A stretch of 64,000 nt of DNA from Promicromonospora sp042731755 (GCF_042731755.1 NZ_JBHWLR010000006.1:320071-384070); one strand, 5' to 3'. Positions 23,977 to 32,848 are shown, numbered from the stretch's first letter. Notes: generated by a model not told the origin, from the sequence alone. Numbers and translations: made by a program.

Positions 23977-25998
23977 ATGAGGACACTTCGCACCACCCTG
24001 CGCGGCGCCGCCGTCGCGGCGGTCGCAGCATCGCTCGCCGCGGGAGCCGCGGTCACGGCGCTACCCGCCTCGGCCGCACCGACCGCCGCCGAAGGCAGGG
24101 CCATGGCAAAGGCCTCCGCGACGAAGCAGGCCGGACCGGCCGCGCACCAGCCCGCCGCGCACACGCCCGGCAAGCACAAGCCCACCAGGCCGAAGACGCC
24201 CAAGCCGAAGAAGGCGGCCGCCGACCCCGACTTCGGCCCCAACGTCACGTTCATCGACGAGACCTGGACCGCCGACCAGATCAACTCCTTCCTCGACACG
24301 GTGAACGACGAGGCGGAGTTCAGCCAGAACCGGCACCAGGTCTTCTTCGAGCCCGGCACCTACGGGAGCGCCGCCGGCCAGGACGACCCGGCCACGGCCA
24401 CCGGGATCGTCAACGCCCACGTGGGCTACTACGAGTCCATCGCCGGCCTCGGCGCGCAGCCCGACGACGTCCACATCAACGGCGCCCTGCACGTGGAGCC
24501 CGTGGTGGGCTGCCCCAACCAGCCCTGGGCCTGCGCCGACCCCGGCTCCCTGACCCGCTTCTGGCGGTCGATCTCCAACATGGGCATCAACCCGATCCAG
24601 CGCCCGGTCGGCGAGGACGCGGCCCTGCCGTACCCCGCGGGCGTGACCGAGCCGCACCAGATGCGGTTCGCCGTCTCGCAGGCGGCGCCCATGCGCCGCA
24701 TGGACATCCAGGGCAACCTGACGATCTTCGGCCGGTACGGCGAGTTCGCCTCGGGCGGCTATCTCGCCAACTCACGCGTCTCGGGCACCATCGTGTCCGG
24801 CTCCCAGCAGCAGTGGTTCACCCGCAACTCCGAGGTGGGCGCCTGGGACGGCGGCGTGTGGAACATGGTCTTCGCCGGGGTCCAGGGCGCGCCCGCCACC
24901 AACTTCGGCCAGCCGGTGGGCGAGAACGTCGGCGTGACGACGACGATCGGCTCCACGCCGGTCAGCCGCGAGGCCCCGTTCCTGTACCGGGGCGACAACG
25001 GCGAGCTGTCCGTGTTCGTGCCGAACGCGAAGACGGACAGCAGCGGTACCGACTGGTCCACCGGATCGGACGCCGGCCAGTCGATCGGCATCTCCGACTT
25101 CTACGTCGCCAAGGAGGGCACGGACGACGCCGCGTCGATCAACGCCGCGCTCGCCAGCGGCAAGAACCTCGTCCTGACCCCCGGCGTGTACGAGCTCGAC
25201 GCACCCCTGCAGGTCGACCGCGCCGACACCGTCGTGCTCGGCCTGGGCTACGCCTCGCTCACCCCGACCGCCGGCAACGCCGTCGTCGAGGTCGGCGACG
25301 TGGCGGGCGTCAAGATCGCCGGCATCACCGCCGACGCCAACGTCCCCGAGTCGGAGACGCTCATCCAGGTCGGCCCGCAGGGGGCCACCGTCTCCGACGC
25401 CGCCGACCCGACCACGTTGACCGACGTCTTCGTCCGCGTGGGCGGCCCCTGGGCGGGCAAGGCCGTCACCTCCATCGAGGTGAACAGCCCCGACACGCTC
25501 CTGGACCACATCTGGGCCTGGCGCGGCGACCACGGCAACGGCATCGGCTGGGACGTCAACACCGGCGCCCACGGCGTCGTCGTCAACGGTGACCGCGTCA
25601 CCGCGACGGGGCTGTTCGTGGAGCACTACCAGGAGGAGCAGACCATCTGGAACGGCGAGGACGGTCAGACGCTCTTCTACCAGAACGAGATCCCGTACGA
25701 CGTGCCGAACCAGGCCGCGTGGATGGACGGTGACCGCCTCGGCTACGCCGCCTACCGCGTCGCCGACGACGTGCAGAACCACTCCGCGATCGGCACCGGC
25801 ACGTACTCGTTCTTCAACCAGGGCCAGGACATCCGCCTGGAGTCCGGTATCCAGGCGCCGGACACCCCGGGCGTGACGTTCCGGTCGCTGACCGCCATCT
25901 TCCTCAACGGCTCGGGCGGCATCAACCACGTCATCAACGGCACCGGTGGCGCGGTCCAGCAGGGCACGCAGCGGTCCCAGGTGGTCAGCTACCCCTGA
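23977..25998 (+). CDS. Secreted right-handed beta-helix protein, GH55-like
   Basis: 673 residues. Signal peptide with RTTLRGAAVAAVAASLAAGAAVTALPASAAP, then a Lys/Pro-rich linker (KHKPTRPKTPKPKK) and a long mature domain from about residue 85. Repeated short strands (NLVLTPGVYELDAPLQVDRADTVVLGLG, VVEVGDVAGVKIAGITADAN) indicate a pectate-lyase-like beta-helix. Segments GLFVEHYQEEQTIWNGEDGQTLFYQNEIPYDVPNQ (shown in part) and FFEPGTYGS resemble the GH55 beta-1,3-glucanase group and relatives, often annotated vaguely. I infer polysaccharide binding or cleavage outside the cell; the catalytic residue is not identified. GTAAGGAACTG precedes the ATG. Confidence 0.7.
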   Translation: MRTLRTTLRGAAVAAVAASLAAGAAVTALPASAAPTAAEGRAMAKASATKQAGPAAHQPAAHTPGKHKPTRPKTPKPKKAAADPDFGPNVTFIDETWTADQINSFLDTVNDEAEFSQNRHQVFFEPGTYGSAAGQDDPATATGIVNAHVGYYESIAGLGAQPDDVHINGALHVEPVVGCPNQPWACADPGSLTRFWRSISNMGINPIQRPVGEDAALPYPAGVTEPHQMRFAVSQAAPMRRMDIQGNLTIFGRYGEFASGGYLANSRVSGTIVSGSQQQWFTRNSEVGAWDGGVWNMVFAGVQGAPATNFGQPVGENVGVTTTIGSTPVSREAPFLYRGDNGELSVFVPNAKTDSSGTDWSTGSDAGQSIGISDFYVAKEGTDDAASINAALASGKNLVLTPGVYELDAPLQVDRADTVVLGLGYASLTPTAGNAVVEVGDVAGVKIAGITADANVPESETLIQVGPQGATVSDAADPTTLTDVFVRVGGPWAGKAVTSIEVNSPDTLLDHIWAWRGDHGNGIGWDVNTGAHGVVVNGDRVTATGLFVEHYQEEQTIWNGEDGQTLFYQNEIPYDVPNQAAWMDGDRLGYAAYRVADDVQNHSAIGTGTYSFFNQGQDIRLESGIQAPDTPGVTFRSLTAIFLNGSGGINHVINGTGGAVQQGTQRSQVVSYP

Positions 25999-26015
25999 CC
26001 CACCCCCGAAACCAA

Positions 26016-26228
26016 AACCGCTGAGTGGAGGGGATGTCCCGGCCGACGGGGGGCAGGCGGGGGAGGGCCACGAAACCCGCGGCTCAGCCTTGTTTGGACG
26101 GGGGCACTTGAGGGCCACGAAGGGCNNNNNNNNNNCCCTGACCCCCCCCAAAAAACAAAAACCGTGGGGGGGGGGGGATCTGCGCCCGGGCGGTGTCCGT
26201 CCACACAGCCCCCCCCCACTCAGCGGTT
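26016..26228. repeat. Inverted repeat spanning an assembly gap
   Basis: AACCGCTGAGTGG (26016-26028) pairs with CCACTCAGCGGTT (26216-26228). Between them are homopolymer-rich, low-quality-looking bases and 10 Ns (26126-26135). The left arm holds CCGCTGAGTG, also found in the hairpins at 28672 and 32737. It lies between the convergent beta-helix and FKBP genes and probably acts as their terminator. The true loop sequence is not trustworthy. Confidence 0.6.
26126..26135. other. Assembly gap (10 N)
   Basis: Ten undetermined bases flanked by poly-C, poly-G and poly-A tracts; true length unknown. Confidence 0.98.
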
Positions 26229-26247
26229 CAGCTTGGTTCGGCAGGCG

Positions 26248-26649
26248 TCACTTGACGTCGACGACGTCCACCACGAAGACGAGGGTGTCGCCGCCGCCGA
26301 TGCCGGCCTGCGGCACGCCGCGCGCGCCGTAGCCGTGCTCCGGCGGGATCGAGAGCAGCAGGCGCGAGCCGACGTTCTGGCCGACCATGCCCTTGTCCCA
26401 GCCACCGATGACGGCGCCGACGCCGATCGGGAAGTCGATCGTGGTGCCGCGGTCGTAGGAGTTGTCGAAGACGTGGCCGCCCCAGGTCTGGCCCAGGTAG
26501 TTCACCACGATGGTGCGCCCGGACTCGACGACCGGCCCGTTGCCCTCGGCGAGCACCTGCACCTGCAGGCCGGCGGGTGCGCCACCCTCGGGGAAGGTCA
26601 GCTCCGGCTTGTCACCGAAGGACCCGGAGGCGGTAGGAAGCGTGGTCAC
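26248..26649 (-). CDS. FKBP-type peptidyl-prolyl cis-trans isomerase
   Basis: 133 residues from GTG 26649 with GAGAGG upstream; no signal peptide. One complete FKBP domain: VVESGRTIVVNYLGQTWGG (about 42-60), the binding-pocket residues FDNSYDRG, PIGVGAVIGGWDKGMVGQ (the V-I-x-x-W element) and PPEHGYGARG, ending GGGDTLVFVVDVVDVK. Catalyses proline isomerisation during folding, in the cytosol. Single-gene unit between the assembly-gap hairpin and a LysR gene in the same direction 58 bp upstream. Confidence 0.93.
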   Translation of the reverse strand: MTTLPTASGSFGDKPELTFPEGGAPAGLQVQVLAEGNGPVVESGRTIVVNYLGQTWGGHVFDNSYDRGTTIDFPIGVGAVIGGWDKGMVGQNVGSRLLLSIPPEHGYGARGVPQAGIGGGDTLVFVVDVVDVK

Positions 26650-26707
26650 GAGGATTGCCTCTCGCTCGGGATGACGCCGGTCGCCCGGCGTCGGGTACCT
26701 GCCCACC

Positions 26708-27619
26708 CTATGCGGCCACCACCGCTGCCCGCGAAGCGACGGCGGCCCGGCGCAGCGCCTCCAGCGCGGCGATCGCGGGCGGGGTGTGCGCGACGGCGTC
26801 CTGCAGCACCGCGTAGATCGAGCGCACCGGGGCGGGCCGCACCACGGGCACGGACACGGTGCCGGCCGGGAGCTGGACGGCGCCGAGCTCGGGCAGCACG
26901 GTCATGCCGATCCCGGCCTCGACGAACGCGACGGCCGTCGGGTAGTCGTGCGCCTCGACGTGGAACGTGGGGCTGAACCCGGCGGCCGTGCACGCCTCCA
27001 GCAGGTTGCGGCGGCACCAGCCGCGCGCGAAGTCGTTGTCGACCCACGACTCGTCGGCCAGCTCGGCGAGCTCGATCTCGTCCCGGCCGGCGAGCCGGTG
27101 GTCGCGCGGCAGCACGGCGACGTACGGGTCGTCGAGCAGGTGGTGCGCGGTGAACCCGCTGCCGGCGTCGAACCCCGTCTGGGCGACGGCCACCTGCAGG
27201 TCGGCCCGGTCCTCGGTCTTGTCCGGGATGTGCTCGGCGAGCTCGAGGTCCAGGCGGACGCCGGGAAAGTCCGTGGTGATCACCCGGACGACGTCGGGCA
27301 GCCAGGCCGAGCCCACGGACGCGAAGTAGGCGATCGAGAGCGAGCCGGTCCGGCCGGCGCGTAGGTCGGCGACCATGGACTCGGCCTCGCCGAGCCGTTC
27401 GAGCACGCCGTCCGCCTGCGCGGCCAGGGCCCGCCCGGCGGCGGTCGGCCGGATGCCCCGGCCGTGCCGGGCCAGCAGCTTGAGGCCGGTCTCGCGCTGG
27501 AGCGCGGAGACGTGCTGGCTGACGGCCGACGGGGTGTAGCCGAGGTTCGCCGCCGCGGCGCCGATGGATCCGGACGCGACGACGGAGCGGAAGACGCGAA
27601 GGCGGTGGACGTCGAGCAT
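26708..27619 (-). CDS. LysR-family transcriptional regulator
   Basis: 303 residues. N-terminal winged HTH (LRVFRSVVASGSIGAAAANLGYTPSAVSQHVSALQRETGLKLL, seen here in part, residues 6-48) and effector domain from about 90. ATG 27619 (MLDVHRLRVF) is preferred over one three codons upstream. It is divergent from an EamA-type exporter; such pairs usually encode a regulator and the transporter it controls. A 10-bp palindrome in the shared intergenic region is the candidate site. Effector unknown, perhaps an amino acid or its analogue. Confidence 0.92.
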   Translation of the reverse strand: MLDVHRLRVFRSVVASGSIGAAAANLGYTPSAVSQHVSALQRETGLKLLARHGRGIRPTAAGRALAAQADGVLERLGEAESMVADLRAGRTGSLSIAYFASVGSAWLPDVVRVITTDFPGVRLDLELAEHIPDKTEDRADLQVAVAQTGFDAGSGFTAHHLLDDPYVAVLPRDHRLAGRDEIELAELADESWVDNDFARGWCRRNLLEACTAAGFSPTFHVEAHDYPTAVAFVEAGIGMTVLPELGAVQLPAGTVSVPVVRPAPVRSIYAVLQDAVAHTPPAIAALEALRRAAVASRAAVVAA

Positions 27620-27640
27620 GCGCACCACTGTACAGCCGCA

Positions 27641-27650
27641 CTGAATTCAG
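27641..27650. promoter_or_regulatory. Palindrome in LysR/EamA intergenic region
   Basis: Perfect CTGAATTCAG, immediately followed by TTCA-GA-TGAA symmetry (27646-27655). It lies 21 nt from the regulator start and about 52 nt before the transporter start, as expected for a LysR recognition site. Confidence 0.55.
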
Positions 27651-27702
27651 ATGAAGGAACAATCGCTGGTGCTTCACAGTGGTTTCGGGCCAGGATCGCA
27701 CC

Positions 27703-28674
27703 ATGACCAACACCACGGCCGATAACCGCCAGACGCCGCCGCTCGCGCCCGGCAGTGTTGCGGCCATGAGCACCGCCACCGTCCAGGACGCCCCGGGCGC
27801 GCCGCCGGCCACGCACCGCCTCCTGGTCCCGGCCGCCGCCGCGGTCACCGTGGTGCTGTGGGGCTCGGCGTTCATCGGCATCCGGTCCGCCGGCTTCGAC
27901 TACTCGCCGGGCGCCCTCGCCCTGGGCCGCATCCTCGTGGGCACCCTCGCGCTCACGGTGATCGCCGGGCTGGCCGGCAAGCTGCGGCTGCCTCGCGGCC
28001 GAACCCTGGTGGGCGTCGCCGTCTGGGGCGTGCTCTGGTTCGGGCTGTACAACCTCGCCCTGAACGCCGCGGAGCGCACGCTCGACGCCGGCACCGCCTC
28101 GCTCCTGGTCGGCCTCGCGCCCATCCTCATCGCGGTGTTCGCCGGGATCTCGCTGGGCGAGGGCTTCCCCGCGCGACTCCTGGTGGGCATCGGCATCGCG
28201 TTCACGGGCGTCGCCGGCATCGCGCTGGCCACCTCGAGCGGGGCGTCCGACGTCGTCAGCGTGCTCCTCGGGCTGGCCGCCGCCGTCATCTACGCCGGGA
28301 GCACGATCCTGCAGAAGCGGCTGCTGCCCCAGGTCGACTCGCTGACCATGACCTGGCTGGGCTGCCTGGCCGGGACGATCGCCTGCCTGCCGTTCGCACC
28401 GGTGCTCCTGCGTGAGCTCGCCGCGGCCCCGGCGCAGGCCACCCTGAGCGTGGTCTACCTGGGCGTGTTCCCCACCGCGATCGCGTTCGTCACCTGGGGC
28501 TTCGCCCTGACCCGGACGACGGCGGGCCGCCTCGGCGCCGCGACCTACGCCGCCGCGCCCCTGGCGGTGCTGATGTCCTGGGCCCTGCTGGGCGAGGTCC
28601 CCACCCCGGTAGCGCTGGCAGGCGGCGCCCTGTGCCTGACGGGCGTCCTGGTAGCCACCCTCCGCCTCCGCTGA
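27703..28674 (+). CDS. EamA-family (DMT) transporter
   Basis: 323 residues with ten predicted transmembrane helices in two EamA repeats (about 45-165 and 175-320): VTVVLWGSAFIGIRSA opens repeat one and LLGLAAAVIYAGSTILQKRLL opens repeat two. Drug/metabolite transporter superfamily; members export amino acids, purines or drugs. Start ATG 27703 or ATG 27766 (MSTATVQD) are both possible; the first 40 residues are not membrane-like. It is probably controlled by the divergent LysR regulator. The TGA stop lies inside the left arm of the terminator hairpin at 28672. Confidence 0.9.
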   Translation: MTNTTADNRQTPPLAPGSVAAMSTATVQDAPGAPPATHRLLVPAAAAVTVVLWGSAFIGIRSAGFDYSPGALALGRILVGTLALTVIAGLAGKLRLPRGRTLVGVAVWGVLWFGLYNLALNAAERTLDAGTASLLVGLAPILIAVFAGISLGEGFPARLLVGIGIAFTGVAGIALATSSGASDVVSVLLGLAAAVIYAGSTILQKRLLPQVDSLTMTWLGCLAGTIACLPFAPVLLRELAAAPAQATLSVVYLGVFPTAIAFVTWGFALTRTTAGRLGAATYAAAPLAVLMSWALLGEVPTPVALAGGALCLTGVLVATLRLR

Positions 28675-28729
28675 GTGCTGGGTATTTGTTGTTCGACAAC
28701 GTTTCGCGAGCGCAGATACCCAGCACTCA
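28672..28729. terminator. Terminator hairpin beginning at the EamA stop codon
   Basis: Perfect 14-bp stem (28672-28685 with 28716-28729, TGAGTGCTGGGTAT). The loop holds a second small hairpin, GTTGT-TCG-ACAAC. It separates convergent EamA and sigma-factor genes. Shares CCGCTGAGTG (28669-28678) with hairpins at 26016 and 32737. Confidence 0.8.
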
Positions 28730-28751
28730 ACGAGGCGGGCAGGCGGGCGGG

Positions 28752-30050
28752 TTACGGGAGGGCGGCGGCCTTGGCTTCCAAGACGCCGCGTTCCGCCGCG
28801 TTGCCGCAGAGCTCCGCCGCGCGGAGGTACTCGCCGCGGGCCTCCGCCGTGCGGCCGAGCCGGGAGAGCAGCTCGCCCCGCACGCCGGGCAGGAGGTGCG
28901 ACCCGGCCAGCACGCCCTGGTCGACCAGGCCGTCCACGACCCGCAGCCCCAGGTCGGGCCCGTGTGCCATCGCCACGGCCACGGCCCGGTTGAGGTCCAC
29001 CACGGGCGACGGCGCGATGCGGCCCAGCGCCTCGTACAGCAGCACGATCCGCTCCCAGTCGGTCTCCGGCACGGACGGGGCCACGGCGTGGCACTCGGCG
29101 ATCCCGGCCTGCAGGGCGTAGCTGCCCATGCCCGCCGGGCCGACGCCCCGCCGGAGCGCCGCGCGGCCGCGGGTGATCGCCGCGCGGTCCCAGCGGCGCC
29201 GGTCCTGGTCCTCCAGGAGGATCGGCTCCCCCGAGGGCCCGGTCCGCGCGGGGAACCGGGCGGCGGTCAGCTCCAGCAGCGCGAGCAGGCCGAACGTCTC
29301 GGGCTCGGGCGCGAGCCGGGTCAGCACGCGGGTCAGGCGCACGGCCTCGCGCGCCAGGTCGTGCCGGATCCAGTCGTCGCCCGACGTCGCCGACGAGCCC
29401 TCCGTGAAGATCACGTACAGCACGTTCCGCACCGACGAGAGCCGGGCGACCCGGTCCTCGCCGTCGGGCACCTCGAACGGGACCTGCGCCGCCGCGATCG
29501 TCTTCTTGGCGCGCGTGATGCGCGCCTGGACCGTGGCGACGGGCACGAGGAACGCGCGGGCGATCTCCTCGCTGGTCAGACCGCCCACGACCCGCAGAGT
29601 CAGCGCGATCCGCGCCTCCCGGGACAGCACCGGGTGGCAGGAGACGAACATGAGGGCGAGGACGTCGTCGTCGATCCGCCCGGGGTCGAGCAGCGCCGGC
29701 TCGGCGCCCGGGTCGCCCGCACCGGCGCCGGCCCCGGGCGCCGTCGGGCCGCCCACCACCACCTCGCCCTCGGCCAGGCCGTGCGCCAGGGCGGCGTACC
29801 GCTCGTCCCGCCCGGCCCGACGCCGGTAGGCGTCGATCGCCCGGCGCCGGGCCGTCGCGATGAGCCACGCCGCGGGGTCCCGCGGAGTGCCGTCCCGCGG
29901 CCAGGAGACGAGCGCCGCGGCGAGCGCCTCCTGGGCCACGTCCTCGGCGAGCTCGAAGTCGCGGGTGTAGCGGGTGAGCGCGCCGACGATGCGCGCGGAC
30001 TCGATCCGCCAGACCGCCTCGACGGCCCGCCGTGCGGCGTCGTCGTCCAT
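28752..30050 (-). CDS. ECF42-type RNA polymerase sigma factor (complete)
   Basis: 432 residues from ATG 30050. Region 2 (ALTRYTRDFELAEDVAQEAL, about 22-41, to WLIATARRRAIDAYRRR) and region 4 (LTSEEIARAFLVPVATVQAR at about 155-174) are followed by a helical, TPR-like extension (about 200-432) with DWIRHDLAREAVRLTRVL, LLEDQDRRRWDRAAI and SHLLPGVRGELLSRLG. This extension defines the ECF42 group and substitutes for an anti-sigma factor. It is 38 bp downstream of a DGPF gene with which it forms an operon, mirroring the module at 1-1994. The full extension shows what the truncated copy lacks. Confidence 0.93.
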   Translation of the reverse strand: MDDDAARRAVEAVWRIESARIVGALTRYTRDFELAEDVAQEALAAALVSWPRDGTPRDPAAWLIATARRRAIDAYRRRAGRDERYAALAHGLAEGEVVVGGPTAPGAGAGAGDPGAEPALLDPGRIDDDVLALMFVSCHPVLSREARIALTLRVVGGLTSEEIARAFLVPVATVQARITRAKKTIAAAQVPFEVPDGEDRVARLSSVRNVLYVIFTEGSSATSGDDWIRHDLAREAVRLTRVLTRLAPEPETFGLLALLELTAARFPARTGPSGEPILLEDQDRRRWDRAAITRGRAALRRGVGPAGMGSYALQAGIAECHAVAPSVPETDWERIVLLYEALGRIAPSPVVDLNRAVAVAMAHGPDLGLRVVDGLVDQGVLAGSHLLPGVRGELLSRLGRTAEARGEYLRAAELCGNAAERGVLEAKAAALP

Positions 30051-30088
30051 CTCCCCGCCCTTCCTGCCGCTGCCCTGCCTGCCCGGCC

Positions 30089-30511
30089 TCAGAGCTGGCC
30101 GGTGGACTCGCGCCAGGCCCGCTCGTTCTGGATGTGCTCGTTGTCCTGCGGGAACTGGTCGAGCTCGGTGACCTTGCGGATCTCCGCCTTGCTGCCGGGC
30201 CCGGCGAGCGGCGCGCGCTTGGCCCACTCGACGGCCTCCTCCTTCGAGGCGACCTCCAGGATCCAGAAGCCGTTGAACAGCTCCTTGGTCTCGCCGTACG
30301 GCCCGTCGGTCACGACGGGCGTGTCGGTGGAGTAGTCGACGACGACGGAGTCGGCGGCATCCTCGAGCCCCTCCCCGGCCACGAGCACGCCCGCCTTGAT
30401 CATCTCCTCGTTGAACGCGCCCATGTCGTCCATGATCTTCTGGAAGTCCATCTTCTGGTACGCGACCACCGTCTCGTCGGTCGCTCGCATGATCAGCATG
30501 TACTTCGCCAT
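30089..30511 (-). CDS. DGPF/YCII-family protein of second ECF42 module
   Basis: 140 residues from ATG 30511 with GGAGGAG 8 nt upstream. Starts MAKYMLIMRATDE and carries the family motif VTDGPYGETKELFNGFWIL (about 72-90). It is the first gene of the operon with the sigma factor. Sequence divergence from the two DGPF proteins at 1271-1994 is considerable, so the two modules are not a recent duplication. Confidence 0.9.
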   Translation of the reverse strand: MAKYMLIMRATDETVVAYQKMDFQKIMDDMGAFNEEMIKAGVLVAGEGLEDAADSVVVDYSTDTPVVTDGPYGETKELFNGFWILEVASKEEAVEWAKRAPLAGPGSKAEIRKVTELDQFPQDNEHIQNERAWRESTGQL

Positions 30512-30536
30512 GGCTTCTTCTCCTCCGTGATTTTCC

Positions 30537-30552
30537 GGTCCCTGGTGGGACC
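30537..30552 (-). other. Leader hairpin of DGPF-sigma mRNA
   Basis: GGTCCC-TGGT-GGGACC, perfect 6-bp stem, placed just downstream of the predicted ECF42 promoter, the same relative position as the hairpin at 2031-2058 in the first module. Confidence 0.4.
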
Positions 30553-30565
30553 TTCTCATCCACAG

Positions 30566-30592
30566 GTCGAACGGGAAACAGACAGATCGACA
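30566..30592 (-). promoter_or_regulatory. Predicted ECF42 promoter of second DGPF-sigma operon
   Basis: Minus strand: TGTCGA (30587-30592), 17 bp ending CCCGTT, CGAC (30566-30569). It matches the element at 2064-2090 in -35, spacer length, last six spacer bases and -10. Confidence 0.7.
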
Positions 30593-30685
30593 CGGCCCGC
30601 GAATGAGTTTTGTGGAGCATGCGGACGGGTTCCGCGCGTCACACAGATCCGGCTTGCCAGGCGCGCGGAACGTGCGGAACCCTTG

Positions 30686-32719
30686 ATGCTCATGACGCTC
30701 GAATCGATTGAAGCGCAGGGGCCCGACGCCCCTGCCGCCGGTACGTCCTCCCGGCGCGGCAAGAAGCCGACGCCTGCCAGCCCGACACCGGTGAAAACGC
30801 ACAGATCGAGCGACGCCCCGTCCCCGCAGACCTGGGACGGACGCAGCAAGTTCCCGCACATCGGCGAGTACGGGTTCCTGTCGGACTGTGAGGCCAACGC
30901 ACTGATCGCGCCGTCGGGCAGCGTGGAGTGGATGTGCATCCCCCGCCCCGACTCGCCCAGCATCTTCGCCAAGATCCTCGACCGCGGAGCCGGCCACTTC
31001 CGCGTGGGCCCGCACGGCGTGCGCGTGCCCAGCGCGCGCCGCTACCTGCCCGGCACGCTCATCCTCGAGACCACGTGGCAGACGGAGACCGGCTGGCTCG
31101 TGGTGCGTGACGCCATGCTGATGGGGCCGTGGCACGACCTCGAGTCGCGGTCCGGGACGCACCGCCGCACGCCCACGGACGACGACGCCGAGCACATCCT
31201 GCTGCGCACCATCAAGTGCGTGTCGGGCACGGTCGAGGTCGAGGTCGAGTGCGAGCCGCGCCCGGACTACGCGCGGTCCGAGGTGGACTGGGAGTACGAG
31301 AACAGCGGGTACTCCGCGGTCGTGGCCCGGATCGGCGACTCGACCCCCGACGTGCACCTGCGGTCCAGCCTGCGGTTCGGGCTGGAGGGCAAGCGGGCGA
31401 CGGCGCGGACGCGGATGTCGCAGGGCGACGAGCACTTCGTGGCGATGTCCTGGGGCTCGCAGGACCCGCCGACCAGCTACAAGGAAGCCCTCGACGCGAT
31501 GTGGCGCACCGAGCGGTACTGGCGCGACTGGATCACGCAGGGCACCTTCCCCGACCACCCGTGGCGCGTCTACCTGCAGCGCTCGGCGCTCACCCTGAAG
31601 GGGCTGACCTACTCCCCCACCGGCGCGCTGATCGCCGCGGCGACGACGTCGCTGCCCGAGACGCCGGGCGGTGAGCGCAACTGGGACTACCGGTACGCGT
31701 GGATCCGCGACTCGACGTTCGCGCTGTGGGGCCTGTACACGCTGGGCCTGGAGCGCGAGGCCAACGACTTCTTCGCGTTCATCCAGGACGTCTGCCGCGA
31801 CAACCGGCAGCTCCAGATCATGTACGGGGTGGGCGGCGAGGAGACGCTGGAGGAGTTCGAGCTGCCGCACCTGTCGGGCTACGAGGGCGCCCAGCCCGTC
31901 CGGATCGGCAACGCCGCGTACGACCAGCGCCAGCACGACGTGTGGGGTGCGGTGCTCGACTCCGTGTGGCTGCACGCCAAGTCGCGCGACCAGCTTCCCG
32001 AGTCCCTGTGGCCCATCCTCAAGCGGCAGGTCGAGGAGGCCATGAAGCACTGGCACGAGCCGGACCGGGGCATCTGGGAGGTGCGCGGCGAGCCGCAGCA
32101 CTTCACCAGCTCCAAGCTCATGTGCTGGGTGGCGATGGACCGCGGCGCCAAGCTCGCCCGGCTGTACGACGAGCCCGACTACGCCAAGGCGTGGCAGAAG
32201 ATCGCCGACGAGATCGCCGACGACATCTGCACCAAGGGCGTGGACGACCGCGGCGTCTTCACGCAGCGGTACGGCGACCCGGCGCTGGACGCGTCGCTGC
32301 TGCTCGTCCCGCTGCTGCGGTTCCTCCCGTCGGACGACGAGCGCGTGCGGGCGACGGTGCTGGCGATCGCGGACGAGCTCACCGAGGACGGCCTGGTGCT
32401 GCGGTACCGGACGGACGAGACCGACGACGGCCTGCGCGGCGAGGAGGGCTCCTTCACCATCTGCTCGTTCTGGCTGGTGTCCGCGCTGGTCGAGATCGGC
32501 GAGGTGGAGCGGGCCCGGGCGCTGTGCGAGCGGCTGCTCGGCTACGCGTCCTCGCTGGACCTGTACGCGGAGGAGATCGAGCCCGGCAGCGGCCGGCACC
32601 TGGGCAACTTCCCGCAGGCGTTCACGCACCTGGCCCTGATCAACGCCGTGATGCACGTGATCAAGGCTGAGACCGGCGAGGCCGAGAAGGGCTACTTCGG
32701 GGTGCCCCGGTCCATGTGA
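30686..32719 (+). CDS. GH15-family glucoamylase/trehalase-like enzyme
   Basis: 677 residues; no signal peptide, so cytosolic. After about 50 low-complexity residues come the N-terminal beta-sandwich (about 55-290) and the (alpha/alpha)6 barrel. The barrel shows NWDYRYAWIRDSTFALW (about 333-349), the general acid E587 in GEEGSFTICSFWL and LGNFPQAFTHLALINA near the C-terminus. In actinobacteria, proteins of this length include trehalases as well as glucoamylases; substrate is therefore alpha-glucan or trehalose. Start ATG 30686 or 30692; both lack a strong Shine-Dalgarno. It is divergent from the second DGPF-sigma module. Confidence 0.9.
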   Translation: MLMTLESIEAQGPDAPAAGTSSRRGKKPTPASPTPVKTHRSSDAPSPQTWDGRSKFPHIGEYGFLSDCEANALIAPSGSVEWMCIPRPDSPSIFAKILDRGAGHFRVGPHGVRVPSARRYLPGTLILETTWQTETGWLVVRDAMLMGPWHDLESRSGTHRRTPTDDDAEHILLRTIKCVSGTVEVEVECEPRPDYARSEVDWEYENSGYSAVVARIGDSTPDVHLRSSLRFGLEGKRATARTRMSQGDEHFVAMSWGSQDPPTSYKEALDAMWRTERYWRDWITQGTFPDHPWRVYLQRSALTLKGLTYSPTGALIAAATTSLPETPGGERNWDYRYAWIRDSTFALWGLYTLGLEREANDFFAFIQDVCRDNRQLQIMYGVGGEETLEEFELPHLSGYEGAQPVRIGNAAYDQRQHDVWGAVLDSVWLHAKSRDQLPESLWPILKRQVEEAMKHWHEPDRGIWEVRGEPQHFTSSKLMCWVAMDRGAKLARLYDEPDYAKAWQKIADEIADDICTKGVDDRGVFTQRYGDPALDASLLLVPLLRFLPSDDERVRATVLAIADELTEDGLVLRYRTDETDDGLRGEEGSFTICSFWLVSALVEIGEVERARALCERLLGYASSLDLYAEEIEPGSGRHLGNFPQAFTHLALINAVMHVIKAETGEAEKGYFGVPRSM

Positions 32720-32736
32720 TCCGTCGCGTCCCCCGC

Positions 32737-32802
32737 TGAGTGCGGGATCTTCGCCCTGTCAGCCCTGGTCGGCAGCGCGAAGATCCCGCACTCATCTTTT
32801 TT
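32737..32802 (+). terminator. Rho-independent terminator after GH15 gene
   Basis: Perfect 18-bp stem (32737-32754 with 32777-32794, TGAGTGCGGGATCTTCGC), 22-nt loop, followed by TCTTTTTT (32795-32802). The only candidate in the window with a true U-tract. Shares CCGCTGAGTG with the hairpins at 26016 and 28672. Confidence 0.9.
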
Positions 32803-32812
32803 CCGGGGGGTC

Positions 32813-32841
32813 TTGCGCCGTTTGGCTAATGAGCGTAGCTT
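32813..32841 (+). promoter_or_regulatory. Promoter of hydrolase-TetR operon (leaderless)
   Basis: TTGCGC (32813-32818), 17 bp, TAGCTT (32836-32841), then 7 nt to the ATG at 32849. Confidence 0.6.
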
Positions 32842-32848
32842 TACGGCT

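Noticed and set aside
25999..26247. Short open frames across the first assembly gap
   Set aside because: They contain Ns and homopolymer runs of doubtful quality and read as low-complexity peptides.
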